Assembly: GCA_002197525.1 (NCBI GenBank)
Contig: NFUN01000013.1
Span: forward strand, 1-40,083
From: Acidobacteria subdivision 13 bacterium RH2 MAG17b
GTDB taxonomy: Bacteria; Acidobacteriota; Terriglobia; UBA7540
Direction: 5' to 3'
DNA: 40,083 nucleotides
Of the stretch, positions 25,314 to 34,117 are shown one piece after another. The notes under the pieces are model-generated. The model was not told where the DNA came from, did not search any database, and worked only from the letters and a program-made list of their open reading frames with translations. The stretch's first letter is position 1, and each line of letters starts with the position of its first letter. Both the position numbers and the translations under genes were made by a program.

Positions 25314-26418
25314 CGGCGACGTCGAGTGGCGGTGAGCCCGTGGGGGCAGAGCCCTTCAGCTTTTCCGCCTGATAGGTGGTGACAAGCGCTTCGATGATCT
25401 CATCCAGTCTGCCGTCCATCACCCGGTCGAGCTGGTGCAGGGTCAGGCCGATGCGGTGGTCGGTGACGCGGTTTTGGGGAAAATTGTAAGTGCGGATCTT
25501 TTCGCTGCGGTCGCCCGAGCCGACCATCGAGCGGCGCTCCTCGGTGATCTGCTTCCGCTGCTCTTCGAGCTTCAATTCATAAAGGCGCGAGCGCAGCACG
25601 CGCAACGCCTTGGCACGGTTCTTGATCTGCGATTTTTCGTCCTGGCAGGAAACGACCGTGCCGGTGGGCAAGTGAGTGATACGGACTGCCGAATAGGTGG
25701 TATTCACGGATTGGCCGCCGGGGCCAGAGGAGCAGAACGTGTCGATACGGATGTCCTTGGGATCGATTTCGATTTCAACTTCGTCCGCTTCAGGCAAGAC
25801 GGCTATCGTGATGGCGGAGGTGTGAATGCGGCCGGATTGCTCGGTGGCCGGCACGCGCTGCACGCGATGTACTCCGCTTTCGTACTTCAACTTGCTGTAG
25901 ACCTTCTGGCCTTCGATGAGGGCAATCACTTCCTTGAGCCCGCCCACGCCGGAGACGCTGGTGGAGAGCGCCTCCATGCGCCATCCCTGCGATTCCGCGT
26001 AGCGGCTGTACATGCGGAACATTTCCTGCGCAAAGAGCGTGGCTTCGTCGCCGCCAGTACCAGCGCGGATTTCAAGCACCACGTTCTTTTCATCATTCGG
26101 ATCGCGCGGCAGCAGCAGGACTCTGAGGTCCTCCTCGATTGCCGCAATTTGTTTTTGCAGTTGCTCGATTTCCTCTTGCGCGAGCGCCTTCAGGCCCGCG
26201 TCAGAAGAGGAATCCTCAAGCAGCGCCTTGGTCTCCGCCAGGTTCTTTTCGAGATCTTTCCAGTTGCGGAATTTCTCCGCCACCTCGCGCAGGTCAGCGT
26301 GCGCCTTCGCCGTCTTATGATAAAGAGACGGATCGGCCAGCGTGCGCGCGTCGCCAAGCTGCGCCGTGAGCGCGTCGTATTTGCCTTCGATTTCCTGCAG
26401 CTTTTCGAGATAGTGCAT
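25300..26418 (-). CDS. prfA: Peptide chain release factor 1
   Basis: 372 residues. RF1 recognises UAA and UAG and triggers peptide release. Visible features are a coiled-coil N terminus; [13 protein letters not shown] (114-126); the stop-codon recognition tripeptide PAT at 190-192 within [14 protein letters not shown] (RF1-type PxT, not RF2-type SPF); and the catalytic GGQ at 234-236 in [11 protein letters not shown]. The C-terminal tail [20 protein letters not shown] is slightly long because it overlaps the start of prmC. It is co-directional with a dead hicB and the HEPN gene pair upstream. Confidence 0.96.
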   Translation of the reverse strand: MHYLEKLQEIEGKYDALTAQLGDARTLADPSLYHKTAKAHADLREVAEKFRNWKDLEKNLAETKALLEDSSSDAGLKALAQEEIEQLQKQIAAIEEDLRVLLLPRDPNDEKNVVLEIRAGTGGDEATLFAQEMFRMYSRYAESQGWRMEALSTSVSGVGGLKEVIALIEGQKVYSKLKYESGVHRVQRVPATEQSGRIHTSAITIAVLPEADEVEIEIDPKDIRIDTFCSSGPGGQSVNTTYSAVRITHLPTGTVVSCQDEKSQIKNRAKALRVLRSRLYELKLEEQRKQITEERRSMVGSGDRSEKIRTYNFPQNRVTDHRIGLTLHQLDRVMDGRLDEIIEALVTTYQAEKLKGSAPTGSPPLDVADVAS

Positions 26419-26420
26419 GG

Positions 26421-26582
26421 TTAGAACGGCACTTCGCCTGATTCGAGGTCACCGAGCAAGTCCTTGAGGTTCTCGATCAATTCTTGTTTCGGCAGTCCCT
26501 GTATCTCGTAATCGGGGCAATCGTTCAGGAAGCCCGTGTAGTAATCCCCATCCTGTTAGTAGGTAAACTTGACCGTTTTCAT
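26421..26582 (-). pseudogene. HicB-family antitoxin gene with an internal stop codon
   Basis: Frame from ATG 26582 to TAA 26421, 54 codons: MKTVKFTY, stop, QDGDYYTGFLNDCPDYEIQG, then [21 protein letters not shown]. This matches the short HicB antitoxin family, in which the ninth codon is normally tryptophan followed by QDGD. Here it is TAA (26556-26558). Apart from that codon the sequence is intact, so loss is recent or the stop is a sequencing error. No adjacent hicA was found. It ends two bases before the prfA start. Confidence 0.7.
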
Positions 26583-26597
26583 ATCTGTGTCCTGTCG

Positions 26598-26966
26598 TCA
26601 CATGAGATCAGGATTCCACCTGTAAACGTGCAAATCTCCAGATCTCGCTTCGATAGCTCGCCGTAGGTCCTGAAACTGGGACGATGATGGACTCATAACT
26701 GAAATGTCGCCGAGACCGAAATGCACCGCGTCACCTAGCTCATCGACAGTTTCCCTAACATACCCGTACGTCCTGAGGGGTCCTTCTCGGCCCACAAACG
26801 GCGATACAATCACAAGCCTCGGCAGCTTCTCTTCGTCGAAGTAGCGCAAGAATGCAGCAGTGATAGGGAACTTCTTCTCTTCCAACTTTCTTACGAGTTT
26901 CTCCCCTTCTTCAAACAAATCTCCGGGCCGCAACCTCACATCTGTCACCAATATTTTTTTATCCAT
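26598..26966 (-). CDS. Unknown protein, candidate partner of the HEPN protein
   Basis: 122 residues, no family recognised. The composition is that of a small soluble alpha/beta protein: ILVTDVRLRPGDLFEEGEKL, ITAAFLRYFDEEKLPRLVIV, VHFGLGDISVMSP, FQDLRRAIEARSG. No nucleotidyltransferase GS-x10-DxD signature is present, so it is not an obvious MNT partner. Its start lies inside the end of the HEPN gene (22-bp overlap), which indicates a co-translated pair and a shared function. Toxin, antitoxin or regulator are all possible. It has no signal peptide. Confidence 0.6.
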   Translation of the reverse strand: MDKKILVTDVRLRPGDLFEEGEKLVRKLEEKKFPITAAFLRYFDEEKLPRLVIVSPFVGREGPLRTYGYVRETVDELGDAVHFGLGDISVMSPSSSQFQDLRRAIEARSGDLHVYRWNPDLM

Positions 26967-27340
26967 TCAATTACTCCGCGGACTGCCTTCAGCATGTCCT
27001 CTGCCGCTTCCTGATCCTGAGGATTGTAACGGCTCTCCTCCGACCAGGACGTGACGATATCCCACTGACCCCGGATCAATGGGTCCACCTCTTCCACAAT
27101 GTCTTCCGCGAGCTCCGCTCCATCAAGCAGCAACTTCAAATTGTGGGTATAAAGATTCTGCTTTGGCGGAAAATAGCCTTCCAAGACACGCACAATCCGC
27201 GCCTTCAAGGCGCACTCAACGGCGTATCCTGCCAAATAGTAAGCCGCGTCGTACCTTCCATTCTTAAGCAACACCTCCGCGTCTTCGAGCCTGGACTGGG
27301 TCAGTCTTTGCCATTGGTCCCGGTGTTTTCCTCGCTCCAT
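26945..27340 (-). CDS. HEPN-domain protein
   Basis: 131 residues with the HEPN four-helix pattern: HRDQWQRLTQSRLEDAEVLL, then GRYDAAYYLAGYAVECALKA, YTHNLKLLLDGAELAE and a C-terminal helix AAEDMLKAVRGVIEWIKKYW. HEPN proteins are commonly ribonucleases or their partners in toxin-antitoxin and defence loci. The catalytic Rx4-6H motif is not evident here, so this may be the non-catalytic kind. The ATG overlaps the TAA of the DUF1385 gene by one base (TAATG), and the 3' end overlaps the next gene by 22 bp. Confidence 0.8.
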   Translation of the reverse strand: MERGKHRDQWQRLTQSRLEDAEVLLKNGRYDAAYYLAGYAVECALKARIVRVLEGYFPPKQNLYTHNLKLLLDGAELAEDIVEEVDPLIRGQWDIVTSWSEESRYNPQDQEAAEDMLKAVRGVIEWIKKYW

Positions 27341-28401
27341 TACGCGATCACCAGTTCACCGCCTCGCGCCTTTTCGAGTTCCATGGCCGCTTCGAGCGCC
27401 CGCATGGCCGTTTCAAGCTGGCTATCGTCCGGCTCGCGGGTGGTCACGCGCTGAAGCCACAGGCCGGGCTGGGAAGCCATGCGCCATACGATCCCCTGGG
27501 CTTTGGCCGCGTAACGGATAAACTCATAGGAAACGCCGGCGATGACGGGCAGCAGCAGGATGCGGCTCGCGAACTTCCACAGGAACGACTGGAACGGCAG
27601 AAACAGGTAAACGATCAAAGCGATGACCATGACCACCAGCAGGAAACTGGTCCCGCATCGCGGATGGAAGCGCGTAGCCGCGCGAGCGCTGGCGAGGTCT
27701 ACGCGCCCGCGGGTCTTTTCAAAGGCCCACACCACCTTGTGCTCCGCGCCATGATACTCAAACACCCGCTTGATGTCCCGGGCTTGCGAGATCGCCAGCA
27801 GGAAACCGAAGAAAAGAAGCAGGCGGATGATCCCATCGGCCAGGTTGAAGAGAATGAAATTGTGCATCACTCCGTAATGCCGCTGAAGTAGCGTAGCGGC
27901 GTACAGCGGCAAAAGCTTATAGAAGACGATAAAGAACCCGAGCGAGAACACAAGGTTCAGCGCCAGCAGCCAGTCATTCCACTTGGAATTGTTTTCAGTC
28001 TTGCCTGCCTTCTTGTCCTCTTCTTCAAGCGCCTCTTGCGCCGAATAGCGCAGGGCGCGAATGCCAAGGATCATCGCCTGGCCAAGCACGCCGAGGCCGC
28101 GCAGCACCGGGATTTTCAACCACCGGCGCTTTTCCGAAGGCCGCTCGAGAAAGTCCCGCTTTACGGCTAGCGACCCTGAAGCCTTGCGCACCGCCACCGC
28201 CCAGGAATGCGGCGAACGCATCATGACGCCTTCGATCACCGCCTGGCCTCCGACGAGCACCTCTTCAGGCCCTTGCACCACGGGTAGTAGCGCCACGCGG
28301 GCCGCTTTGCGCAAAGTATCCCTCATGCCTTCAATAAGATGCTCGGGCATCGAACTTGTTCCATTCCAGGCGGGGCGTTCAGCCGGAGAGACAGCCTGCA
28401 C
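27340..28401 (-). CDS. DUF1385 family membrane protein (YqhQ-like)
   Basis: 353 residues. The family hallmarks are all present: VLVGGQAVIEGVMMRSPHSW (about 50-69), EYHGAEHKVVWAFE and RFHPRCGTSFLL, with four or five hydrophobic segments between and after them. DUF1385 proteins are inner-membrane proteins often encoded next to prfA and prmC, as here; their biochemical role is not established. The listed GTG start (28401) has AGGTAG very close by. An ATG at 28350 (MPEHLIEG...) is an equally plausible start, because the extra 17 residues are not part of the domain. Confidence 0.88.
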   Translation of the reverse strand: MQAVSPAERPAWNGTSSMPEHLIEGMRDTLRKAARVALLPVVQGPEEVLVGGQAVIEGVMMRSPHSWAVAVRKASGSLAVKRDFLERPSEKRRWLKIPVLRGLGVLGQAMILGIRALRYSAQEALEEEDKKAGKTENNSKWNDWLLALNLVFSLGFFIVFYKLLPLYAATLLQRHYGVMHNFILFNLADGIIRLLLFFGFLLAISQARDIKRVFEYHGAEHKVVWAFEKTRGRVDLASARAATRFHPRCGTSFLLVVMVIALIVYLFLPFQSFLWKFASRILLLPVIAGVSYEFIRYAAKAQGIVWRMASQPGLWLQRVTTREPDDSQLETAMRALEAAMELEKARGGELVIA

Positions 28402-28458
28402 CTACCTCATGATACAACACGGCGGGCGTGGAACAGAAGGCAGCTCAGGGTAATGGGT

Positions 28459-28543
28459 CAGTTTGCTGTATCGCCGCTCTGTGAGCGGCGAAATGGTTGA
28501 AAGGTCAAGACCGGCGGCCAGAGGCCGCCGCACCAGCAGACTG
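28459..28543. repeat. Palindromic repeat between kdpD-like gene and DUF1385 gene
   Basis: Ends CAGTTTGCTG (28459-28468) and CAGCAGACTG (28534-28543) are complementary with one mismatch. Inside are two stems with 3-base loops: CGCCGCTC-tgt-GAGCGGCG and GGCGGCC-aga-GGCCGCC, separated by a spacer with TTGAAAGGTCAAGACC. It belongs to the same family as 17453-17576 and 24896-24970. It lies 14 bp after the stop of the sensor gene and could also act as a terminator. Confidence 0.7.
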
Positions 28544-28556
28544 CAGAGCGCGGAGC

Positions 28557-29714
28557 TTACGCGCGGTCGCCGCTTCTGTGGCGCTCCGCCACGACCGTTA
28601 CTTCGATATCGTGCGCCCGGCGGACCACCTCCTGCACCAAGTCATTGCGGAAGAACCTTAACCCGGCCTTGCCGTGAGGACGGGCGAGAAAGATCTGCGT
28701 CACCTGATACCGGCGCGCAAAGTCCACCAGAGTCTCGGCCACGTTCTCGCCTTCGAGCACGCGCGTTTCGATGTGCAGATTGCGGGCAAAATTCAAGTGC
28801 TTGTCGAGAGCTTCGCGCTCAGCCGCGGGCAAAGCGCGGCCGTCAGCGTCTCGCTCGACGGCGACGGCAAAGCAATCCGCTTGCAAGTAATCCGCCACGC
28901 GGCGCCCGCGCCGGATGAGTATCGCTGAGAGGGGATCGGGCGTAACGTGAATCAGGATGCGCTCCTGCCGGGCATCCGGCGCGGCAGAGCCCGCAACGCC
29001 CGGCGCCGCGAAGGCTCCGGAGGGGATGGCGTTCCCTTCCTGCTCGCCATGCCGCACATCCACTTCGTACGCGGTTTGGCGGAGGGCCAGTTCCCGGAGG
29101 ACCACCAGCGTGGATTCTTTGAAAAAATTCTGCACGGCCAAGCTGGCCTTTTCCGGCGCGTAGACAGCCCCTCGCCGCAGGCGGTTCAAAAGCGCCTCGG
29201 GCGGCACATCCACCATCACGACCTCATCCGCCTGCTTGACCACCCAGTCCGGCACCGTCTCCCGGACGCGGATGCCGCTGATGTGCCAAACTTGATCGTT
29301 AAGGCTTTCGATGTGTTGGACGTTCATGGTGGTGAGCACGCCGATTCCGGCATCGAGCAGAATCTGGACGTCCTCCCAGCGCTTGGACCGCTCGGAGCCG
29401 GGCACGTTCGAGTGCGCAAACTCATCGACCAGGCACACCTCGGGGGAACGCCGCAGGATCGCCTCGGTGTCCATGTCCTCAAACACGGCGCCGCGGTACT
29501 GTATTTTGCGCCGTGGAACCGTCTCAAGGCCTTCCGCCTCCGCGATCGTATCCTTGCGGCCGTGCGCCTCAAAATAGCCGATGACAACATCCACGCTATC
29601 ACGCTTGAGTTTGTGGCCTTCCTCCAACATTTTGAACGTTTTGCCAACACCCGCCGCATAACCGAGGTAAATCTTGAGAGTTCCGCGGGGGCGAGCTGAA
29701 GCGCCTTCGCTCAT
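28557..29714 (-). CDS. Stand-alone KdpD N-terminal sensor protein (KdpD + USP domains), paralogue 1
   Basis: 385 residues from ATG 29714 (MSEGASARPRG...). The longer frame to 29750 would overlap the preceding gene. The KdpD sensor domain spans about 1-215, with a Walker A-type GYAAGVGKTFKML, DVVIGYFEAHGR and VDEFAHSNVPGSERSKRWED. A universal-stress-protein domain follows (about 235-380: ERILIHVTPDPLSAILIRRG, TQIFLARPHGK). There are no transmembrane segments or kinase domains. In classical KdpD these domains sense potassium or turgor signals and control the linked kinase. Here they form a separate protein, presumably acting in trans on the kinase at 37790-39328. Confidence 0.88.
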   Translation of the reverse strand: MSEGASARPRGTLKIYLGYAAGVGKTFKMLEEGHKLKRDSVDVVIGYFEAHGRKDTIAEAEGLETVPRRKIQYRGAVFEDMDTEAILRRSPEVCLVDEFAHSNVPGSERSKRWEDVQILLDAGIGVLTTMNVQHIESLNDQVWHISGIRVRETVPDWVVKQADEVVMVDVPPEALLNRLRRGAVYAPEKASLAVQNFFKESTLVVLRELALRQTAYEVDVRHGEQEGNAIPSGAFAAPGVAGSAAPDARQERILIHVTPDPLSAILIRRGRRVADYLQADCFAVAVERDADGRALPAAEREALDKHLNFARNLHIETRVLEGENVAETLVDFARRYQVTQIFLARPHGKAGLRFFRNDLVQEVVRRAHDIEVTVVAERHRSGDRA

Positions 29715-29724
29715 GAATGAAACC

Positions 29725-30840
29725 TCAGTTTGGGAAGACGCGGACGTCAATTCCTTCGGCCTCGCTCACCAGCCGGTCCAAATCACTTCCCCAAAGCCGC
29801 TCCCACCATGTTTCCCTTGCGCTGCGCGCGACGAATATCTGAGTGATCCCGCGGGCGCGGGCGAAACGGAGGACCGTGTCAACAAGGCTTTCGCCGCTCA
29901 AGAGTTCGATCTTGGCCTCCAGTTGCCGGGCCAATGCAAGGTCAGATTCAAGTACAGCCTTATCCTCAACGGGCAGCTCCGGATCGTTCAGATAGGCCAC
30001 GAAAATCTCGCCATGGAACCGGCTGGCGTTGCGGCTGCCGCTTTCAATCATGTGGGCGGCGCTGGCGCCGGGCGTCAGGAGGACGAGGATGCGTTCCTGC
30101 ACTCCCCAAAGCTGCTCGATCCCGTGACGTTGCAGGTAGCCTTCTAGCTGCCGGTCCACCACATCCGCCGCCAGCAGCAAGGCAATCTCGCGGAGTTCGG
30201 AAAGCTGCTGAGCGCTTTGGCCTGTGGGGGACTCGCCACTTCCCTGCTCCAAGCAGATTTCCGGTGGCGCATCCACAACTTCGATCTCGTCAGCCGTATG
30301 GAGGAAACCTAGCGGCACCGCCTCATCCGCAGCCTTGCCGGTGATTCTTTCAACCTGCTCGCGGTACTCCTCGATATACTGCAAGTTAACTGACGCGACC
30401 ACGGAGATTCCGGCCGCAAGCAGATCTTCAACATCTTGCCACCGTTTGGCGTGAAGGCTGCCCGGCGGATTGTCATACGCGAGCCCATCCACCAAACAGA
30501 CCTGCGGCCGGCGCCGCAATATGGCGTCCACGTCCATTACCGCCCGGCCGCCGCGAATCTTGAGAGGAATGACCTCCATGGTTTGAAGCAGTTTTCCCGC
30601 CTCGGGTGGAATTTTGGACTGGACCGCGCCGATTACCACGTCCTCTCCCCGCTGGCGGCGCCTGCGCCCCTCGTCGAGCATGCGGAAGGACTTGCCCACT
30701 CCGGGGGCATAACCCAGGAAGATCTTTAAGCGGCCCCGCTGCTTGTCCTGCTCCTCAGCCTGAATCCGGCGAAGGAGTTCTTCTGGATGAGGTCGTCGCA
30801 TCAAGGCTCTTGATGAAATCAATGTGTCCGCTCTATTCAT
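29725..30840 (-). CDS. Stand-alone KdpD N-terminal sensor protein, paralogue 2
   Basis: 371 residues, the same two-domain layout as the next gene but diverged: GYAPGVGKSFRML, EDVVIGAVQSK and VDGLAYDNPPGSLHAKRWQD in the sensor domain, then a USP domain (ERILVLLTPGASAAHMI, TQIFVARSARETWWERL). The invariant-looking DEFAHSN of paralogue 1 is DGLAYDN here, so signal binding may differ. Either the first Met or Met14 (MRRPHPEELLRRIQ, 30801) may be the start; KdpD proteins usually begin near RPxPEELL, favouring Met14. It is followed after 10 bp by paralogue 1. No kinase domain is present. Confidence 0.85.
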   Translation of the reverse strand: MNRADTLISSRALMRRPHPEELLRRIQAEEQDKQRGRLKIFLGYAPGVGKSFRMLDEGRRRRQRGEDVVIGAVQSKIPPEAGKLLQTMEVIPLKIRGGRAVMDVDAILRRRPQVCLVDGLAYDNPPGSLHAKRWQDVEDLLAAGISVVASVNLQYIEEYREQVERITGKAADEAVPLGFLHTADEIEVVDAPPEICLEQGSGESPTGQSAQQLSELREIALLLAADVVDRQLEGYLQRHGIEQLWGVQERILVLLTPGASAAHMIESGSRNASRFHGEIFVAYLNDPELPVEDKAVLESDLALARQLEAKIELLSGESLVDTVLRFARARGITQIFVARSARETWWERLWGSDLDRLVSEAEGIDVRVFPN

Positions 30841-30988
30841 TATGAATCACAACCCCCGGCGTGAAAAAGGCGTGCGAGGATTGAAGCTCAACTATAAGCT
30901 GCCGAACCGCCAAGCCGCGTCCGGCTCCCGCCCGGTTGCCGCAATCTTGAGACATGAATCAATGCGCGGCTCTTCACTGAAAGATGAT

Positions 30989-31264
30989 TTATTCCGGTTT
31001 CACCGCCAGCCACCAGCGCCGCACCGCCACGATTGACCACACTGCCTCCGCAAGCCCAAACGGCCAAGCACCCTGGAGAAAACCGTAAGCCGACCCCAAA
31101 CCGCATGCCCCGGCGAACGCCAAAATATACCAACGGCTTCGACGTTCGAGCGCGTAGCACACGAGCATCGCCGTCACTGCAAACAACCCAAAGAGCGTGA
31201 GAATATTCACGTCCAACCCCCACCATTCTGCGCAAAATTCAATTTGATCCACGATCTTCCCCAT
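30989..31264 (-). CDS. Small three-helix membrane protein
   Basis: 91 residues with hydrophobic segments at about 20-40, 45-65 and 70-85, including YILAFAGACGLGSAYGFLQG and AVWSIVAVRRW. Small membrane proteins with this GSAYGFLQGAWPFG pattern are widespread and uncharacterised. Its place between kdpC and the sensor genes, in the same direction, suggests it belongs to the kdp transcription unit, although gaps of about 150 bp separate it on each side. Confidence 0.65.
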   Translation of the reverse strand: MGKIVDQIEFCAEWWGLDVNILTLFGLFAVTAMLVCYALERRSRWYILAFAGACGLGSAYGFLQGAWPFGLAEAVWSIVAVRRWWLAVKPE

Positions 31265-31414
31265 TTAACGGGACGCCACGGATTGAGGAAGCATACGACC
31301 GCGCGGCTCCTCCATGCTTCCATGCTGTATACATTCTTTTCGCGTTGCGCTATTGGGAGGTCTGCCCGGCCACCGATGAAACTATTTTGACTCTGAGAGG
31401 ACAGGAGACATCGA

Positions 31415-31990
31415 TCATTTGTGGCCGAACTGCTGGTCCAGCTTCAAATTGAGTAGGAGTACATTGACCCTAGGCTCTCCCAGGAACCCCAAATCCCGGC
31501 CCTCGGCATGGGAACTAATGAGCTGCTCAACCTGGCGGACCGCAATGCCTCTGGCCCTAGCAATCCTCGGCGCCTGGGCCAGGGCTGAAGCAGGGCTAAT
31601 CTCTGGATCGAGCCCGCTCGCCGACGCGGTTACGATGTCTGCTGGGATTGGGCCTGCGTAGTCTGGATTATCCTTCCGGAACTGGGCGACTGAAGCCTTC
31701 ACCCGGTCGATCAGGTGCTGATTGGTCGGGCCGTAATTGGAGCCGCCTGAGGCGGTCGGGTCGTATCCGTTCCCCGCGGCCGAGGGGCGCGGCTGGAAAT
31801 ACTGGGGCTTGGTGAAATTCTGGCCGATCAACTCAGACCCAACGATGTTGCCGTCCACCTTCACCAAGCTCCCGTTTGCCTGACTTGGGAAGAGAATCTG
31901 GCAAACGGCCGTGACAACGCCCGGGTAGATCAACCCCGTGAGCACAGTCATCAGAAACATCATGCGAAACGCTGGCGCAATCTGGCGCAT
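31415..31990 (-). CDS. kdpC: Potassium-transporting ATPase subunit C
   Basis: 191 residues. There is a single N-terminal membrane anchor (FLMTVLTGLIYPGVVTAVC), followed by a periplasmic domain with the family blocks GSELIGQNFTKPQYFQPRPS, GGSNYGPTNQHLIDRV, IPADIVTASASGLDPEISP and FLGEPRVNVLLLNLKLD. KdpC assists ATP binding and assembly of the KdpFABC complex. It starts 12 bp after kdpB. The length is normal and no defects are seen. Confidence 0.95.
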   Translation of the reverse strand: MRQIAPAFRMMFLMTVLTGLIYPGVVTAVCQILFPSQANGSLVKVDGNIVGSELIGQNFTKPQYFQPRPSAAGNGYDPTASGGSNYGPTNQHLIDRVKASVAQFRKDNPDYAGPIPADIVTASASGLDPEISPASALAQAPRIARARGIAVRQVEQLISSHAEGRDLGFLGEPRVNVLLLNLKLDQQFGHK

Positions 31991-32002
31991 AGGTTTAACT
32001 CC

Positions 32003-34114
32003 TTAAGCCAAGTGCAACAATCCAAGCAACCGGTCGATAAACCAGATGCATGGGAAGGGCGCAATGAAGCCGCCCAATCCATAGATCCAAAGGTTGCGCC
32101 GTAACATCCCGGCCGCGCTTTGCGGTCTGTATTTAACGCCTCGCAGCGCAAGCGGCACGAGAGCGACGATGATTAAGGCATTAAAGATCACGGCGGCCAG
32201 CACCGCGCTTTCCGGACTGTGAAGGCGCATGATGTTGAGCTTGTCGAGCGCCGGATAAGTGGTGACGAACATCGCCGGAATAATCGCGAAATACTTGGAG
32301 ACGTCGTTGGTGATAGAAAAAGTCGTCAGCGCGCCACGCGTGATCAACAGTTGTTTCCCGATAGCGACAATCTCAAGCAGCTTGGTGGGATTGCTATCGA
32401 GGTCCACCATATTCCCGGCCTCTTTGGCCGCCATGGTGCCTGTATTCATCGCAACGCCCACGTCAGCCTGGGCCAGAGCAGGGGCATCATTCGTGCCGTC
32501 ACCGGTCATTGCAACCAGCCGGCCCTGGGCTTGTTCTTTCTTGATGTAGTCCATCTTGTCTTTGGGCGTCGCCTGCGCCAGAAAATCATCGACTCCGGCC
32601 TCACCGGCGATGGATGCGGCTGTGAGCGGGTTGTCCCCGGTAATCATCACCGAGCGGATTCCCATCGCCCGGAGTTGCGCGAGGCGCTCGCGCATGCCGC
32701 CCTTCACGATGTCCTTCAAGTGGACAATTCCGAGCACTTTCGATCCGTCCGCCACAGCCAGCGGAGTACCTCCCATGCGGGAGATGCGATCCGATATCTG
32801 AGTCAAGTCTGGTGGGGCTTTTCCTCCTTGAGCCTTTACAAACTGCACGATCGCTTCGGTGGCGCCCTTGCGCAAGCTCCGGCCATCCAGATCGACGCCA
32901 CTCATGCGGGTGTAGGCCGAAAACGGAATGAACTGAGCTTCTTGCTGGGACATTTCTCTTCCGCGCAGGTTGTACTTCTGCTTGGCAAGAACCACAATTG
33001 AGCGTCCTTCCGGCGTTTCATCAGCAAGGCTGGAAAGTTGGGCCGCATCGGCCAGTTCCATTTCAGAAACGCCTTCGCTCGGAATGAACTCCACAGCCTG
33101 CCGGTTGCCGAGCGTGATGGTACCGGTCTTATCCAGCAAGAGCGTATCGACGTCGCCGGACGCTTCAACGGCTTTCCCGCTCATCGCCAGCACGTTATGC
33201 TGCATCACGCGGTCCATGCCCGCAATGCCGATTGCTGAAAGCAATCCGCCGATCGTTGTTGGGATCAAGCAAACCAGTAGAGAAACCAAAACGGCAATGC
33301 TGGGAACGGTCCCTTCACCGGCGGACTTGACGCTATAAATTGCAAAAGGCTGCAAGCTGACGACTGCCAGCAGGAAAATAAGCGTCAGCCCGGCAATCAG
33401 AATGTTCAACGCGATCTCATTTGGCGTCTTCTGCCTTTCAGCTCCCTCGACGAGCGCGATCATCCGGTCCAAGAATGTCTCTCCGGGATTGGAAGTGATC
33501 TTGATCTTAATCTGATCCGAAAGAACCTTGGTTCCGCCCGTCACCGCGCTCCGGTCGCCTCCCGCCTCGCGGATCACCGGCGCGCTCTCGCCCGTGATTA
33601 CCGATTCATCCACCGTCGCGATACCCTCAATGACCTCGCCGTCGCCCGGGATAATGTCGCCCGCCTCGCAAATGACCATGTCGCCCGCTCGCAACTGGGA
33701 AGCTGTGACGGTCTCGGTGCGCCCGCCGGAGCCTACCCGCTTGGCCATGGAATCCGTCTTCGTCTTGCGCAGCGTATCTGCCTGGGCTTTGCCTCTTGCT
33801 TCCGCCATCGCCTCGGCAAAGTTGGCGAAAAGAACGGTGAACCAAAGCCACAGGGCGATCTGCAGCTCGAATCCCAGTCCGTGCGCTCCGGCGAAAGCGT
33901 CACGAATCAGGAGCAGCGTGGTCAGCGCGGCGCCGACCTCGACGACAAAGATCACGGGGTTCCTAAGCAGCGTGACGGGGCTCAATTTTGCGAATGAGGC
34001 CGTCACGGCGCGCCCGACAATCTCAGGATCAAACAACGGGCGTGCGCGCACCAGTTTCTTCGGAATGAGCGTCGTCGGATCGTCAATCAGAGGAGGAGTC
34101 GCAGTCGTTGCCAT
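32003..34114 (-). CDS. kdpB: Potassium-transporting P-type ATPase subunit B
   Basis: 703 residues. This is the catalytic subunit that couples ATP hydrolysis to potassium uptake through KdpA. Features are TGES at 174-177 (the serine is the inhibitory phosphosite in E. coli), the phosphorylated Asp328 in [46 protein letters not shown], and membrane helices at both ends. The N terminus [17 protein letters not shown] is typical of KdpB. It lies 3 bp after kdpA. No anomalies. Confidence 0.97.
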   Translation of the reverse strand: MATTATPPLIDDPTTLIPKKLVRARPLFDPEIVGRAVTASFAKLSPVTLLRNPVIFVVEVGAALTTLLLIRDAFAGAHGLGFELQIALWLWFTVLFANFAEAMAEARGKAQADTLRKTKTDSMAKRVGSGGRTETVTASQLRAGDMVICEAGDIIPGDGEVIEGIATVDESVITGESAPVIREAGGDRSAVTGGTKVLSDQIKIKITSNPGETFLDRMIALVEGAERQKTPNEIALNILIAGLTLIFLLAVVSLQPFAIYSVKSAGEGTVPSIAVLVSLLVCLIPTTIGGLLSAIGIAGMDRVMQHNVLAMSGKAVEASGDVDTLLLDKTGTITLGNRQAVEFIPSEGVSEMELADAAQLSSLADETPEGRSIVVLAKQKYNLRGREMSQQEAQFIPFSAYTRMSGVDLDGRSLRKGATEAIVQFVKAQGGKAPPDLTQISDRISRMGGTPLAVADGSKVLGIVHLKDIVKGGMRERLAQLRAMGIRSVMITGDNPLTAASIAGEAGVDDFLAQATPKDKMDYIKKEQAQGRLVAMTGDGTNDAPALAQADVGVAMNTGTMAAKEAGNMVDLDSNPTKLLEIVAIGKQLLITRGALTTFSITNDVSKYFAIIPAMFVTTYPALDKLNIMRLHSPESAVLAAVIFNALIIVALVPLALRGVKYRPQSAAGMLRRNLWIYGLGGFIAPFPCIWFIDRLLGLLHLA

Positions 34115-34117
34115 AGA

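Noticed and set aside
25435-26424. 329-codon plus-strand frame
   Set aside because: Antisense of prfA, whose identity is certain.
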